Numbered from the stretch's first letter, positions 8,018-16,055 are shown. The stretch is DNA of 37,731 nucleotides from an uncultured bacterium (GCA_958349055.1 CATWBO010000025.1:1-37731); one strand, 5' to 3'. Numbers and translations are program-made. Notes: generated by a model not told the origin, from the sequence alone.

Positions 8018-8320
8018 CTACTCACCCATGAGCTCTTTGGCCTGTGCAAGGGCCTTGACGCCATCCATGCGACCAAAGGCCATCATGTCGATAACGGCAA
8101 CGGGGCAGGGCATTTGCTCGGAGATCTTGTCGAGCTGATAGCGAACCTGGGGTGAGACCAGCACGCAATCGGGCTTGAGATTGACGACTTCGGTTGCCTG
8201 CGCAAGGGCGAATTCATAAACTTTCGCCTCGTAGCCTTCGGCATCTGCGGCTTTTTGCGTATTTTCGGCGATCAGTCCGCTTGACATCCCGTTGACGCAG
8301 AACACGACGATTTTCTTCAT
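8018..8320 (-). CDS. PTS EIIB component, lactose/cellobiose family
   Basis: This 100-residue cytoplasmic protein passes phosphate from EIIA to the incoming sugar. The phosphorylated cysteine is C8 in VVFCVNGMSSG, the expected N-terminal loop of cellobiose-type EIIB; the rest shows the alternating beta/alpha pattern with LVSPQVRYQL near residue 53. I chose the ATG at 8320 because GAAAGGAA lies at the right distance; a start five codons earlier overlaps that site. It follows EIIA by 32 bases and is directly abutted by the unrecognised 177-residue gene. Its EIIC partner is in the other sigma-54 operon. Confidence 0.93.
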   Translation of the reverse strand: MKKIVVFCVNGMSSGLIAENTQKAADAEGYEAKVYEFALAQATEVVNLKPDCVLVSPQVRYQLDKISEQMPCPVAVIDMMAFGRMDGVKALAQAKELMGE

Positions 8321-8352
8321 GACGATTCCTTTCATTCAAGGATCAAAAGGCG

Positions 8353-8673
8353 CTAGCCTTGGATTGCTTTATGGAGCTCGATGATTTCGCTTGCGAGATC
8401 GATGACGGTCGAGGCCGCCATCAGCTGGTCTTCTGCATGGATGAGTAGCAGACAGAGGGGAAGCTCCCCTTGAGCGTCGCGTGCTAGCAGTTTTGCGTGC
8501 GCATGGTGGGCATCGAGCATTGCCTTGTTGGCGTTGTCCAGCAGGGCCTCCGCTTTTTCGAAGTCATGCTCTTTAGCGATTTTGATCCCTTCCATCGCGG
8601 AGCTTCGGGCATCGCCTGCAAGCATCACAAAGCCCATGAGTTCTTCTACAAAAGCATCGTTGACAGTTGCCAT
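8353..8673 (-). CDS. PTS EIIA component, lactose/cellobiose family
   Basis: This 106-residue all-helical protein carries phosphate from HPr to EIIB. The expected active histidine is H79 in LLIHAEDQLM, which corresponds to the HAQDxLM motif of lactose-type EIIA. An earlier histidine-rich segment, DAHHAHAKLL near residue 54, is also typical of the family. AAAGGAGGTA gives a strong start. It is the first gene of the minus operon and lies just downstream of a near-consensus sigma-54 promoter. It can also be expected to phosphorylate or signal to the PRD-containing activator next door, although that is inference from LevR-type systems. Confidence 0.93.
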   Translation of the reverse strand: MATVNDAFVEELMGFVMLAGDARSSAMEGIKIAKEHDFEKAEALLDNANKAMLDAHHAHAKLLARDAQGELPLCLLLIHAEDQLMAASTVIDLASEIIELHKAIQG

Positions 8674-8717
8674 AAGTACCTCCTTTAACTAGGTCAAAAC
8701 TAGGTTGATTTCATTTA

Positions 8718-8734
8718 AGCAATATGTGTGCCAA
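8718..8734 (-). promoter_or_regulatory. Sigma-54 (-24/-12) promoter of the EIIA operon
   Basis: On the minus strand TTGGCACA, four bases, then TTGCT matches the sigma-54 consensus at every conserved position, with GG and GC correctly spaced. It lies 45 bases before the EIIA start. With the promoter at 1050 it defines two co-regulated operons. Confidence 0.9.
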
Positions 8735-8748
8735 CTTTACAGACACTA

Positions 8749-8767
8749 GTATTTTGCTGTATTTTGC
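8749..8767 (-). promoter_or_regulatory. Tandem GCAAAATAC repeats, candidate activator site
   Basis: On the minus strand GCAAAATAC occurs twice (8759-8767 and 8749-8757), offset by ten bases or about one helical turn, directly upstream of the EIIA sigma-54 promoter. Similar 9-mers precede the EIIC promoter. This is a likely binding site for the activator whose own start codon is only 18 bases away, so autoregulation is possible. Confidence 0.5.
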
Positions 8768-8784
8768 AACTAGGAGGTGTGTTA

Positions 8785-11538
8785 ATGAAACGAATCGATA
8801 TCGTAAGGCAAGGTCTGGTAAAGCTAGATTCCACCGAGGGCGTGACCGCAAGTGAATTGGCGACGGCCTTGGGGCTTTCGCGTGCGGGTGTCAGCGGGGA
8901 CCTGAATGAGCTCTGCCGTATGGGGGAGGCCGTCAAGGGGACGACGCGCCCCGTTCGCTATCGTCCCGTAAACAATCATTGTATCGCTGCGGAGACGGGT
9001 CCTGAGAAGGGGGCACCCTTGGAGAAAGCCTCGTATCGGGCACTCGGGCCGGATTGTCCGGAGGGGGATGTCGATGCGCTCGGCGCTTTCGAGAAGTTGA
9101 ATCCCTGCATGCGTCAGCAGATAAAGCTCATACGAGCCGCCGTATTGTACCCACCGCATGGAATTCACATGCTCATGCATGGGCCGACCGGTGTGGGCAA
9201 GTCGATGCTCGCAAAAGAGATATACACGTATGCCGTGCAATCGGGGAGGTTGGGCCCCGGTGCGCCCTTTGTCTCGTTTAATTGCGCCGACTACGCCGAT
9301 AACCCCCAATTACTGGTCAGCGAGTTCATGGGGATCCGCAAAGGGGCCTATACCGGTGCCGATGAAGACCGTCCGGGGCTTATAGAGAAGGCTGACGGAG
9401 GCATCCTCTTTTTGGATGAAGTCCATCGTCTACCGCCACAGGGACAGGAGATGCTCTTCACCTACATCGATCGCGGGGTGTTTAGGAGGCTGGGGGATAC
9501 CGAGAGCGAACGCGGTGCCCAGGTCCTTCTCCTGTGCGCGACCACGGAGGACCTTTCGTCGGTGCTTCTGGCGACGTTTTTGCGCAGAATTCCGATGACT
9601 GTCGAGATTCCGTCCCTGGCCGAAAGAGGCCGGGCGGAACGTTTCTCGCTAATCGCGCGGTTCTATTTGGAAGAATCGCGGCATTTGGGTAAGCCGATAT
9701 CGGTGTCGACGAACGCGGTCAAGGCGTTGCTTGCCTATGATTGCCCGGGAAACGTCGGGCAGCTTAAGAGCGATATCAAAATCACCTGCGCGTATGCCTA
9801 TTCGGACAGCCGTGGTGTGGGAGATATAAAGGTATCCTCGCTTGATCTGCCGCCGTCGATCCGAGAGGGTCTATACAGAACCGTCGATCGCGAGGAGGTT
9901 TGGGGCGACTATCGCTCGGAGGACCCGCGTTATTGCTGTTTTGATTCGACACGGGAGCGTTTTGCCGAAAACGCCGTGGAGCCAAATCGCAGAAACGACA
10001 TCTACGAGATGATCGACGAGCGCATCGATATGCTCAGAGCGGCAGGGGCCCGCGAATCGACGATCGCGGAGGATGTGGGGGAGCGGATAGCCGAGTACTT
10101 TCAATCGGGAGAAACACGATGCGCCTCGGCGTCCGTCGCCGATGTGAGAAATCTGGTCTCTCCCGAGATGGTCGAGGCCACCGATGTCGTTTTGGCGGTG
10201 GCATCCGAGCGGCTCGATAGAACGTTCGACGAGGGATTGAGATTCGGTTTCGCCGCGCATCTCACGAGCACCGTCTCGCGGCTCAAAGGCGGCAAGACCG
10301 CTATCAATCCCAAGTTGAACGATATCAGGAAGAACTATCCCAAGGAATTCTCGGCGGCTCTTGAGATGGCGGCCATCGTCGAATCCCGTTTCGAAATCAA
10401 GGTTCCTCTGGAAGAGGTCGGTTTCTTTGCCCTGTTTTTGCGCGGTGAATCCGATGGGCCGAAATCTGGCGTATTGGTGCTCGTCGTGATGCATGGTCCA
10501 TCGACTGCCTCTTCGATGGCTGAGACCGCCAATCGGATCCTGGGGATGCAGAGCGTCGTGGGGATCGATGCGGCACTTACCGAAACCCCCTCGGAGGTTT
10601 ATACACGGGTACTGGATATCGTCAAGGAGGTAAAACCCCAAGAAGGCGTTTTCTGTCTCGTCGACATGGGGTCACTTTCCCACTTTGCCGAGAGGATTAC
10701 GGCGGAAACCGGAATCCCCGCGCGTTCGTTTTCGCTCGCCAGCACAATGCATGTTATCGAAGCCGCGAGGAAGGCGTCTCTCGGTGCCACGCTTGACGGG
10801 CTGATGGGGGACATGGCCAATGTGAACGACCTGCTGGGTACGCCTGTTCCCAGCGCCGCGGTGCAGACGGCGTATTCATCGGGAACATGTTATGTGGTGG
10901 CCGCATGTTCGACGGGCCGTGGAGGCGCCGCGATCATCAAGTCCTTCTTAAAGGAAAGCCTTGACCTTCATAACGACTTTTGCGATGTTGTGACGTGTGG
11001 TATGGGCATGCAAGATGTTGAGGATACCGTTCGGACGCTTGAGCGGTCCGGCACCGTTCTGTGCATAGTCTCCTCCCTTCCCGTTCAGGTTCCCGTCGAG
11101 CTCTTCTCATTGGTCGACGTGCTTGAGGGTCATGCCATTCCTAAGATCCAAGAAAAGATTGATTCCGAGTACCTCGTCGATAACGTCGGGGAGACGCTTC
11201 GCTCGATGCTTAAAAGCATCGACGTCGATCTTTTAACGAGGCTTATCCAGCATGCCGTTGCCACCATACAGGACAGGATGTCCCGCACCCTGCTTCCCGA
11301 TGTCCGCATAGGCGTCCTGTTGCATTTGGGCTGCCTGTTCGAGAGGTTGAAGACCGGCGGGCCGTCTTATCCGTTCGACGATAAGGGCAGCTTTATGGAG
11401 GAGCATTGGGGCCTGGTGGAGACGATTCGCGAGGAGCTTGATGCTGTTGGCCGTGAGCTGGGCGTTGTGGTCAGCGATGATGACATATGCTATGTCGCGC
11501 GCTTTTTCTCGTCCGAAAATTGTGCTGATAAAAGATGA
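8785..11538 (+). CDS. LevR-type sigma-54-dependent PTS transcription activator
   Basis: This 917-residue regulator activates sigma-54 promoters in response to sugar-PTS phosphorylation. Domains in order: an N-terminal winged HTH (residues 1-60, SELATALGLSRAGVSGDL); an AAA+ ATPase (about 105-350) with Walker A GPTGVGKS at 133-140, the sigma-54 contact loop GAYTGA at 187-192 and Walker B GGILFLDEVH at 205-214; PRD1 (about 460-555) with H492; an EIIA-mannose-type domain with H570 in VVMHGPST; an EIIB-like segment with C708 in VAACSTGRGG; and PRD2 with H847 in GVLLHLGC. This is the LevR/MtlR-like order. TAGGAGGTG supports the ATG at 8785. rpoN follows after eight bases, and the divergent EIIA operon and the EIIC operon are its obvious targets. 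Confidence 0.93.
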   Translation: MKRIDIVRQGLVKLDSTEGVTASELATALGLSRAGVSGDLNELCRMGEAVKGTTRPVRYRPVNNHCIAAETGPEKGAPLEKASYRALGPDCPEGDVDALGAFEKLNPCMRQQIKLIRAAVLYPPHGIHMLMHGPTGVGKSMLAKEIYTYAVQSGRLGPGAPFVSFNCADYADNPQLLVSEFMGIRKGAYTGADEDRPGLIEKADGGILFLDEVHRLPPQGQEMLFTYIDRGVFRRLGDTESERGAQVLLLCATTEDLSSVLLATFLRRIPMTVEIPSLAERGRAERFSLIARFYLEESRHLGKPISVSTNAVKALLAYDCPGNVGQLKSDIKITCAYAYSDSRGVGDIKVSSLDLPPSIREGLYRTVDREEVWGDYRSEDPRYCCFDSTRERFAENAVEPNRRNDIYEMIDERIDMLRAAGARESTIAEDVGERIAEYFQSGETRCASASVADVRNLVSPEMVEATDVVLAVASERLDRTFDEGLRFGFAAHLTSTVSRLKGGKTAINPKLNDIRKNYPKEFSAALEMAAIVESRFEIKVPLEEVGFFALFLRGESDGPKSGVLVLVVMHGPSTASSMAETANRILGMQSVVGIDAALTETPSEVYTRVLDIVKEVKPQEGVFCLVDMGSLSHFAERITAETGIPARSFSLASTMHVIEAARKASLGATLDGLMGDMANVNDLLGTPVPSAAVQTAYSSGTCYVVAACSTGRGGAAIIKSFLKESLDLHNDFCDVVTCGMGMQDVEDTVRTLERSGTVLCIVSSLPVQVPVELFSLVDVLEGHAIPKIQEKIDSEYLVDNVGETLRSMLKSIDVDLLTRLIQHAVATIQDRMSRTLLPDVRIGVLLHLGCLFERLKTGGPSYPFDDKGSFMEEHWGLVETIREELDAVGRELGVVVSDDDICYVARFFSSENCADKR

Positions 11539-11546
11539 GGTGACCT

Positions 11547-12896
11547 ATGGCCGGCAGGAAAGGCCTTGTGCTCGGGCAGAAGGCGGTCCACGCTCAGGGA
11601 CTGACCCAGGCACAGGTTCAAAAACTTGCGTTAACGCCGACCATGAGGCAATCGCTTCTGGTTTTGCAGATGTCGTCGATGGACCTGGAGACCTATCTCT
11701 CCGAGCAGGTCATGGAGAATCCCCTCATCGATCTTGATGCGTTCCAGGAAAGATCCGAGACGACATGGCGCGTTCGCGATGAAGACGATGATCCGTTTGC
11801 CCGCGCGATTGAACCGTTCACGTTCCATGATTATCTTAAGGAGCAGATCCCATTCTTTGATCTTGAGAAGAACGTCGAGACGCTATGTCGATACATGATC
11901 GATTGCCTCGATGCGAGGGGATACCTTCCAAAGCCTATCGTCGAGAGATGCCTGGAAGATCCGCGTATCGAGCCAATAGCGAGAAAGGCGATCGGGACGC
12001 TTAGGGCCATGGATCCCGTTGGGGTGGGCGCGTGCGGTCTGGAAGAATGCTTGGTGCTCCAGCTTAAAGCTATGGGACACGACTATGACTTGACGTATGA
12101 AATCGTCAATGGGCACCTTGATGAGCTCGCACGCAACCAATTGGGAAGTATCGCACGTGCCTGTAATGTGCGTAGGGGAGACGTGGACGCAAGCGTACGG
12201 GTTATCCGTAGACTAAGTCCTATTCCTTCCAGAGGCTTCAATGTGCTTAACGACGCGGTTCGCATCAAGCCTGAGGCGACATTGATTCCCGATGAGAGGG
12301 GCGGCGTGGAGGTCGTCCTTGCTTCATCCTGGAGCGAGGCGATTAGGATCGATGAGCGATTGGCCTCCCGCCTGGACGAGGGCGCAACACAGGGCACATG
12401 CGGAAAATGGTTGGAGGGGGCCAAAAGTTTAAAGAATGTGCTGCATCAACGTGAGACGACGGTTGCCTCGGTGATAAGGGCGGTGGCGGCACATCAAGTG
12501 GAGGCGGTAAGCGAGGGCGTTGACGCCGTTGTCCCTTTGACCATGGACGTTATAGCCCGGGAACTCGGTGTGAGCGAATCGACGGTGAGCCGAGCCGTTC
12601 GAGATAAATGGGTGTTGATGCCTTGCGGCATGGTCGAGCTCAAATCGCTTTTTTCGTCGGTTGCCTATGAACAGAGGTCAAATATGAGTTCAGGCCATAT
12701 CTCGGCGGAATCGGTTCAGGCGAGGATGCGCGAATTGATAGATTGCGAAGATCCTGGAAAGCCCCTGTCCGACCAAAAACTGACGGATATTCTTGTTTCG
12801 GAGGGGGTAAACCTGTCTCGACGGGTCGTGGCAAAATACCGGTCGGCGATGGGAATACCGGTTGCATCGGTAAGAAAAGCGGTTGCAGCCGGTTAG
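11547..12896 (+). CDS. rpoN: RNA polymerase sigma-54 factor
   Basis: This 449-residue protein is the alternative sigma factor that recognises -24/-12 promoters and needs an AAA+ activator to open DNA. Region I (about residues 18-62) has the family's LALTPTMRQSLLVLQMSS and LSEQVMENPLIDL. An acidic linker follows, then the core-binding domain. The HTH is IARELGVSESTVSRAV at 336-351, and the RpoN box is SRRVVAKYRS at 424-433 against the usual ARRTVAKYRE. It starts eight bases after the activator's stop, so the two are almost certainly co-transcribed. Sigma-54 is generally absent from actinobacteria, so finding it packed beside its activator and target promoters suggests it serves PTS regulons only. 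Confidence 0.96.
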   Translation: MAGRKGLVLGQKAVHAQGLTQAQVQKLALTPTMRQSLLVLQMSSMDLETYLSEQVMENPLIDLDAFQERSETTWRVRDEDDDPFARAIEPFTFHDYLKEQIPFFDLEKNVETLCRYMIDCLDARGYLPKPIVERCLEDPRIEPIARKAIGTLRAMDPVGVGACGLEECLVLQLKAMGHDYDLTYEIVNGHLDELARNQLGSIARACNVRRGDVDASVRVIRRLSPIPSRGFNVLNDAVRIKPEATLIPDERGGVEVVLASSWSEAIRIDERLASRLDEGATQGTCGKWLEGAKSLKNVLHQRETTVASVIRAVAAHQVEAVSEGVDAVVPLTMDVIARELGVSESTVSRAVRDKWVLMPCGMVELKSLFSSVAYEQRSNMSSGHISAESVQARMRELIDCEDPGKPLSDQKLTDILVSEGVNLSRRVVAKYRSAMGIPVASVRKAVAAG

Positions 12897-12899
12897 GCC

Positions 12900-13715
12900 T
12901 TATGCGCTGTTGACGAGCCGAGCGTGCAGCTCGGCCTTCATGCGCCCCCAGGTGATTTGCGTTTCAGGGTCGCGGAAAGGCTCCGTGATGCCAAAGGGCT
13001 CGTCGAGTAGTCGGTAAATGTCGCCCTGCTCGCGCGCCAGCGCGCGGCTTGCCGGATATACGAGCTCAAACATAAAGCAGATGAGCCCCACCAGGTAGTC
13101 TGCCGGCTCGTTGCGCTCATCGCGCGCAACGCAGCGGCGCTCGGCAAAGGCCTGCAATGTCGGCGCCGAAAAATGACTGTTAAGAAACTCGTCCTCGCTC
13201 ACTTTGAGGACGGTGTCGACCGTGCTGTCGGCGATAGTGCGCATGATATCGACCTTATCGCCATCGCGCACGATGTCGCAAAAGCGGCGTGTGCGCCCAT
13301 CGAGCTGCGTGGGCAGGCGAAAATCGCTGTGATACGCAATGCTTGTGCGAATCAGCTCGTCGTAGCTATCGGTCTCGATAAAGTTGCGAATACCGGTCGT
13401 GGCGGGGGCGTCGGCAGGATTCTCGCCAAAGAGGACCTCGACGCCCAATGCGGCGTGACTCATGCTCTCGGCGTCTTTAAAGGTGTCCCAACGGCGTAGC
13501 TGCTCAAATCGACCCATATCGTGCAGTAGGCCGCAAAGCCAGGCTAGGTCAATGTCTGCCGTCTGCCAGCCCTGCTCACGGGCGACGGCATCGCATGCTT
13601 CTGCCACGTGGTATGTGTGCTCGACCTTGAGTGCGATACGCGGGTTTGTGGCGTCGTAGGCATCGGTATAGTCCTTAAAGGCCGCAAGTGCCCGTGTTCG
13701 ATCGATGGTTGCCAT
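12900..13715 (-). CDS. HD-domain phosphohydrolase
   Basis: This 271-residue metal-dependent phosphohydrolase has the HD fold. Likely metal ligands are H33/H36 in VEHTYHVAEA, H65-D66 in CGLLHDMGRFE, H130 region in IAYHSDFR, and the aspartates of VRDGDKVDIM. No nucleotide-binding or synthetase domain is attached, so it could act on a nucleotide or a phosphorylated metabolite. AAGGAAC lies before the ATG at 13715; a longer upstream extension is not supported by a site. It converges on rpoN with only three bases between the stop codons, leaving no room for a terminator. Substrate unknown. Confidence 0.85.
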   Translation of the reverse strand: MATIDRTRALAAFKDYTDAYDATNPRIALKVEHTYHVAEACDAVAREQGWQTADIDLAWLCGLLHDMGRFEQLRRWDTFKDAESMSHAALGVEVLFGENPADAPATTGIRNFIETDSYDELIRTSIAYHSDFRLPTQLDGRTRRFCDIVRDGDKVDIMRTIADSTVDTVLKVSEDEFLNSHFSAPTLQAFAERRCVARDERNEPADYLVGLICFMFELVYPASRALAREQGDIYRLLDEPFGITEPFRDPETQITWGRMKAELHARLVNSA

Positions 13716-13838
13716 AATGAGTTCCTTAGAAACGTCTTTCGATCCGGTGGCAATTGTAGGCGAATTATGCCGTAGCCTGCCGCAGATTCCGTCACGTACA
13801 ATGAGCGGCACTGACTACTTCTAATGACGAGGAACGAT

Positions 13839-14531
13839 ATGGTGCTCAGAATTGTTAAAACCGTTTGGCCGGTGATGCTCACCTATGTTGCGGTGGGCGC
13901 GCCGTGCGGAATGATTATGGGTCAAACGGGGATGGAGCCCTGGATGGTCTTTGCCCTGAGCAGTACGTTTGTGACGGGCAGCGGCCAGTTCATGATCTGC
14001 AACCTATGGCTGGCGGGCGTGCCGGCACCTTCGATTATCGCAAGCGTCGCTGCCATCTCCTCTCGCTTTGCGCTCTACTCGGCATCGCTTGCGCCGCACC
14101 TTGCCGGGGCTTCGAAACGCCAGACGCTGGCGGTCACGGCGACGCTTACCGAAGAGGCCTACGGCATCTCGCTGGCCAAGTTGGTCGAGGGCGATGGTTG
14201 GGGCCCTAAGGAGGCCTTTGCGCTCAACGCGATTCTGATCGCAACATGGGGCGTCTCGTGCACGGCGGGCGCTGTTGCCGGCGCTGCCATCGATGTTCCT
14301 ACCGCTATCGCAGGCTTTGTCTGCACGTCTCTCTTCATCTGCCTGCTCTTTTCGCAGTGCCTGTCGCGCGGCAATGTCGTCGCGGCGGTTTCGGGCGCGG
14401 TGTCCGTCGCCATGTTCAAGTTCTTGGGCCTTGCGAATATCGCCGTGCCGGCAAGCGTCGTGGTCGGCGTTGCCATCGCGCTTGTGTGCGATGCCTTGTC
14501 CGATGGGAGGGGTGCTCGCGATGCCCGTTAA
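13839..14531 (+). CDS. azlC: AzlC family branched-chain amino acid exporter subunit
   Basis: This 230-residue inner-membrane protein is the large subunit of the AzlCD exporter for branched-chain amino acids. The family signature GAPCGMIMGQTGMEPW and the stretch STFVTGSGQFMICNLW near residue 45 are clear, with about six to seven membrane helices. I prefer the ATG at 13839 because GAGGAAC lies six bases upstream; an ATG five codons earlier has no site. AzlD overlaps its end by 11 bases, as usual. A complete Liv-type importer lies about 12 kb away, so the window holds both uptake and export for this amino acid class. Confidence 0.9.
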   Translation: MVLRIVKTVWPVMLTYVAVGAPCGMIMGQTGMEPWMVFALSSTFVTGSGQFMICNLWLAGVPAPSIIASVAAISSRFALYSASLAPHLAGASKRQTLAVTATLTEEAYGISLAKLVEGDGWGPKEAFALNAILIATWGVSCTAGAVAGAAIDVPTAIAGFVCTSLFICLLFSQCLSRGNVVAAVSGAVSVAMFKFLGLANIAVPASVVVGVAIALVCDALSDGRGARDAR

Positions 14532-14844
14532 CGAGTTCTTGGTTCTGTGGCTGTCGTCGTGGGCGGCCATCGCATTCTTTCGCATCGCGCCGGCGTTCGC
14601 CCTGCGCGGGCGGACCCTTCCGCCCCGCGTCACCGAGGCCCTGGGCTACATCCCGCCTGCCGCCTTTGCCGCGCTGGTCGCCAACGATTTGGTAAGCCCC
14701 GGGGCCTTCGATGCGGGGCTGTGGCCGACCTTGGTTCCCTGGGTTGCTGCCGCCGGCGTCGTTGTGGTGGCAATCAAGACAAAGTCGATGTTGTGGTGCT
14801 GTGTCTCGGGCGTTGTGCTGTATATCGTTTTGAGCCTCATATAG
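14521..14844 (+). CDS. azlD: AzlD family branched-chain amino acid exporter subunit
   Basis: This 107-residue membrane protein has four hydrophobic segments and is the small partner of AzlC. The family pattern is seen in WAAIAFFRIAPAFALRGR and LGYIPPAAFAALVANDL. Its ATG lies inside the azlC end (overlap 14521-14531) with GGAGGGG upstream, so translation is coupled. It needs AzlC for function in the characterised systems. No terminator follows directly. Confidence 0.88.
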   Translation: MPVNEFLVLWLSSWAAIAFFRIAPAFALRGRTLPPRVTEALGYIPPAAFAALVANDLVSPGAFDAGLWPTLVPWVAAAGVVVVAIKTKSMLWCCVSGVVLYIVLSLI

Positions 14845-14988
14845 GGGCCGGTGCCTCCTTTTGTCGTCGCTGTTCCCGAATCGAATTTCTCATCGAGCTG
14901 GTCTGCTTCTTCTGGTACCATGGTCAGACTTTACTGTAGCAAAGCATGACGTGGGCTTTTGTTCCCTGTCAGCGGAAATGGGGGTTTC

Positions 14989-16011
14989 ATGGCTCAGGAA
15001 GCAACCAACAGCGAGCAAAAGAAATTCAAGGTCCCGCGTATCCCGGGCGACATCATGATCTATCCCATGATCGTCGGCCTTTTGCTCAACACCTTCTGCC
15101 CGCAGGTCTTTGAGATCGGCGGCTTCTTTACGGCTGCCTGCCGCGGTGGTTCCAATACCATCGTTGCGGCGATCCTGCTCTTCGTGGGTGCCGGCATCAG
15201 CTTTAAGTCCACGCCGGGCGCCATCAAGACCGGCATTGTCGTGCTGATCCCCAAGCTTGTCGTCGCGGCGGCTCTCGGTTTGGGCGTGGCCTATTTCTTT
15301 AACGACAACTTCCTTGGCCTCAGCTCGGTGTCCATCATCGGCGGCATCGCGTTCTGCAACATGGCGCTCTATACGGGCATCATGGGTGAGTTCGGTGACG
15401 AGTCCGAGCAGGGCGCCGTTGGTATCCTGTTCTTTACGGCTGGCCCCGCCGTCACCATGATCATTCTGGGTGTCTCCGGCCTCGCCAACATTCCCGTCGG
15501 TACCATCATCGGCTCTATCCTGCCGCTCGTGATTGGCATGGTTCTGGGCAACCTGTTCCCGTTCATCAAGAATCTGCTGGTCCCCGGCACCAATCCCGCA
15601 ATTGCCGTCATCGGTTTTCAGCTCGGTGCGTCCATGAGCCTGTCGAGCTTCATCACCGGTGGTATTTCGGGCATCCTGCTGGGTCTCATCACGCTCTTTA
15701 TCGTCGGTCCCATCACCTTTGTCTTTGAGCGCCTGTGCGGCGGCAACGGCAAGGCTGCTGTTGCCTGTTCCACCATCGCCGGTACGGCCATGACCACGCC
15801 GGTCGCCCTCGCCGAGGTTGCGCCGCGCTATGCCGAGCTTGCGCCCACTGCGTACGCCCAGATCGCAACGGCCGTTATCATCACGGCGATCATGGCCCCG
15901 ATCCTGACCGGCTGGGTCGACAAGAAGTTCTGCCGCGGCAAGGAAGACCTGTCGGTTGCCGGTGTCGAGGCTATTGAGGAGGCTGTCGCGACCGATATCG
16001 ACGGCGAGTAA
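14989..16011 (+). CDS. kdgT: 2-keto-3-deoxygluconate permease family transporter
   Basis: This 340-residue transporter has about ten membrane helices and fits the KdgT family of proton symporters for 2-keto-3-deoxygluconate. Recognisable stretches are VPRIPGDIMIYPMIVGLLLNT at the start, GAGISFKSTPGAIKTG near residue 70, IGGIAFCNMALYTGIM near 125, and CSTIAGTAMTTPVALAEVAP near 265. The ATG at 14989 sits behind a GGGGG site. No pectin or hexuronate degradation genes accompany it, so it is an orphan transporter and the true substrate may differ. Two hairpins follow its stop. Confidence 0.85.
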   Translation: MAQEATNSEQKKFKVPRIPGDIMIYPMIVGLLLNTFCPQVFEIGGFFTAACRGGSNTIVAAILLFVGAGISFKSTPGAIKTGIVVLIPKLVVAAALGLGVAYFFNDNFLGLSSVSIIGGIAFCNMALYTGIMGEFGDESEQGAVGILFFTAGPAVTMIILGVSGLANIPVGTIIGSILPLVIGMVLGNLFPFIKNLLVPGTNPAIAVIGFQLGASMSLSSFITGGISGILLGLITLFIVGPITFVFERLCGGNGKAAVACSTIAGTAMTTPVALAEVAPRYAELAPTAYAQIATAVIITAIMAPILTGWVDKKFCRGKEDLSVAGVEAIEEAVATDIDGE

Positions 16012-16034
16012 TCACCTGTTCGAATCAATGAAAT

Positions 16035-16055
16035 CGGCGTGTGCAATTCACGCCG
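16035..16055 (+). terminator. Hairpin after the KdgT-type permease gene
   Basis: CGGCGTG (16035-16041) pairs with CACGCCG (16049-16055) over a seven-base loop, 24 bases after the stop. A second nine-base-pair stem, GAGCGCCCG (16059-16067) with CGGGCGCTC (16094-16102), follows. No strong T-run is present, so termination is likely but not certain. Confidence 0.45.

Noticed and set aside
14918..14932. TACCATGGTC shared by the regions near 14917 and 33293
   Set aside because: It is a short, partly self-complementary string occurring twice in 37 kb with no consistent position relative to starts; chance is likely.
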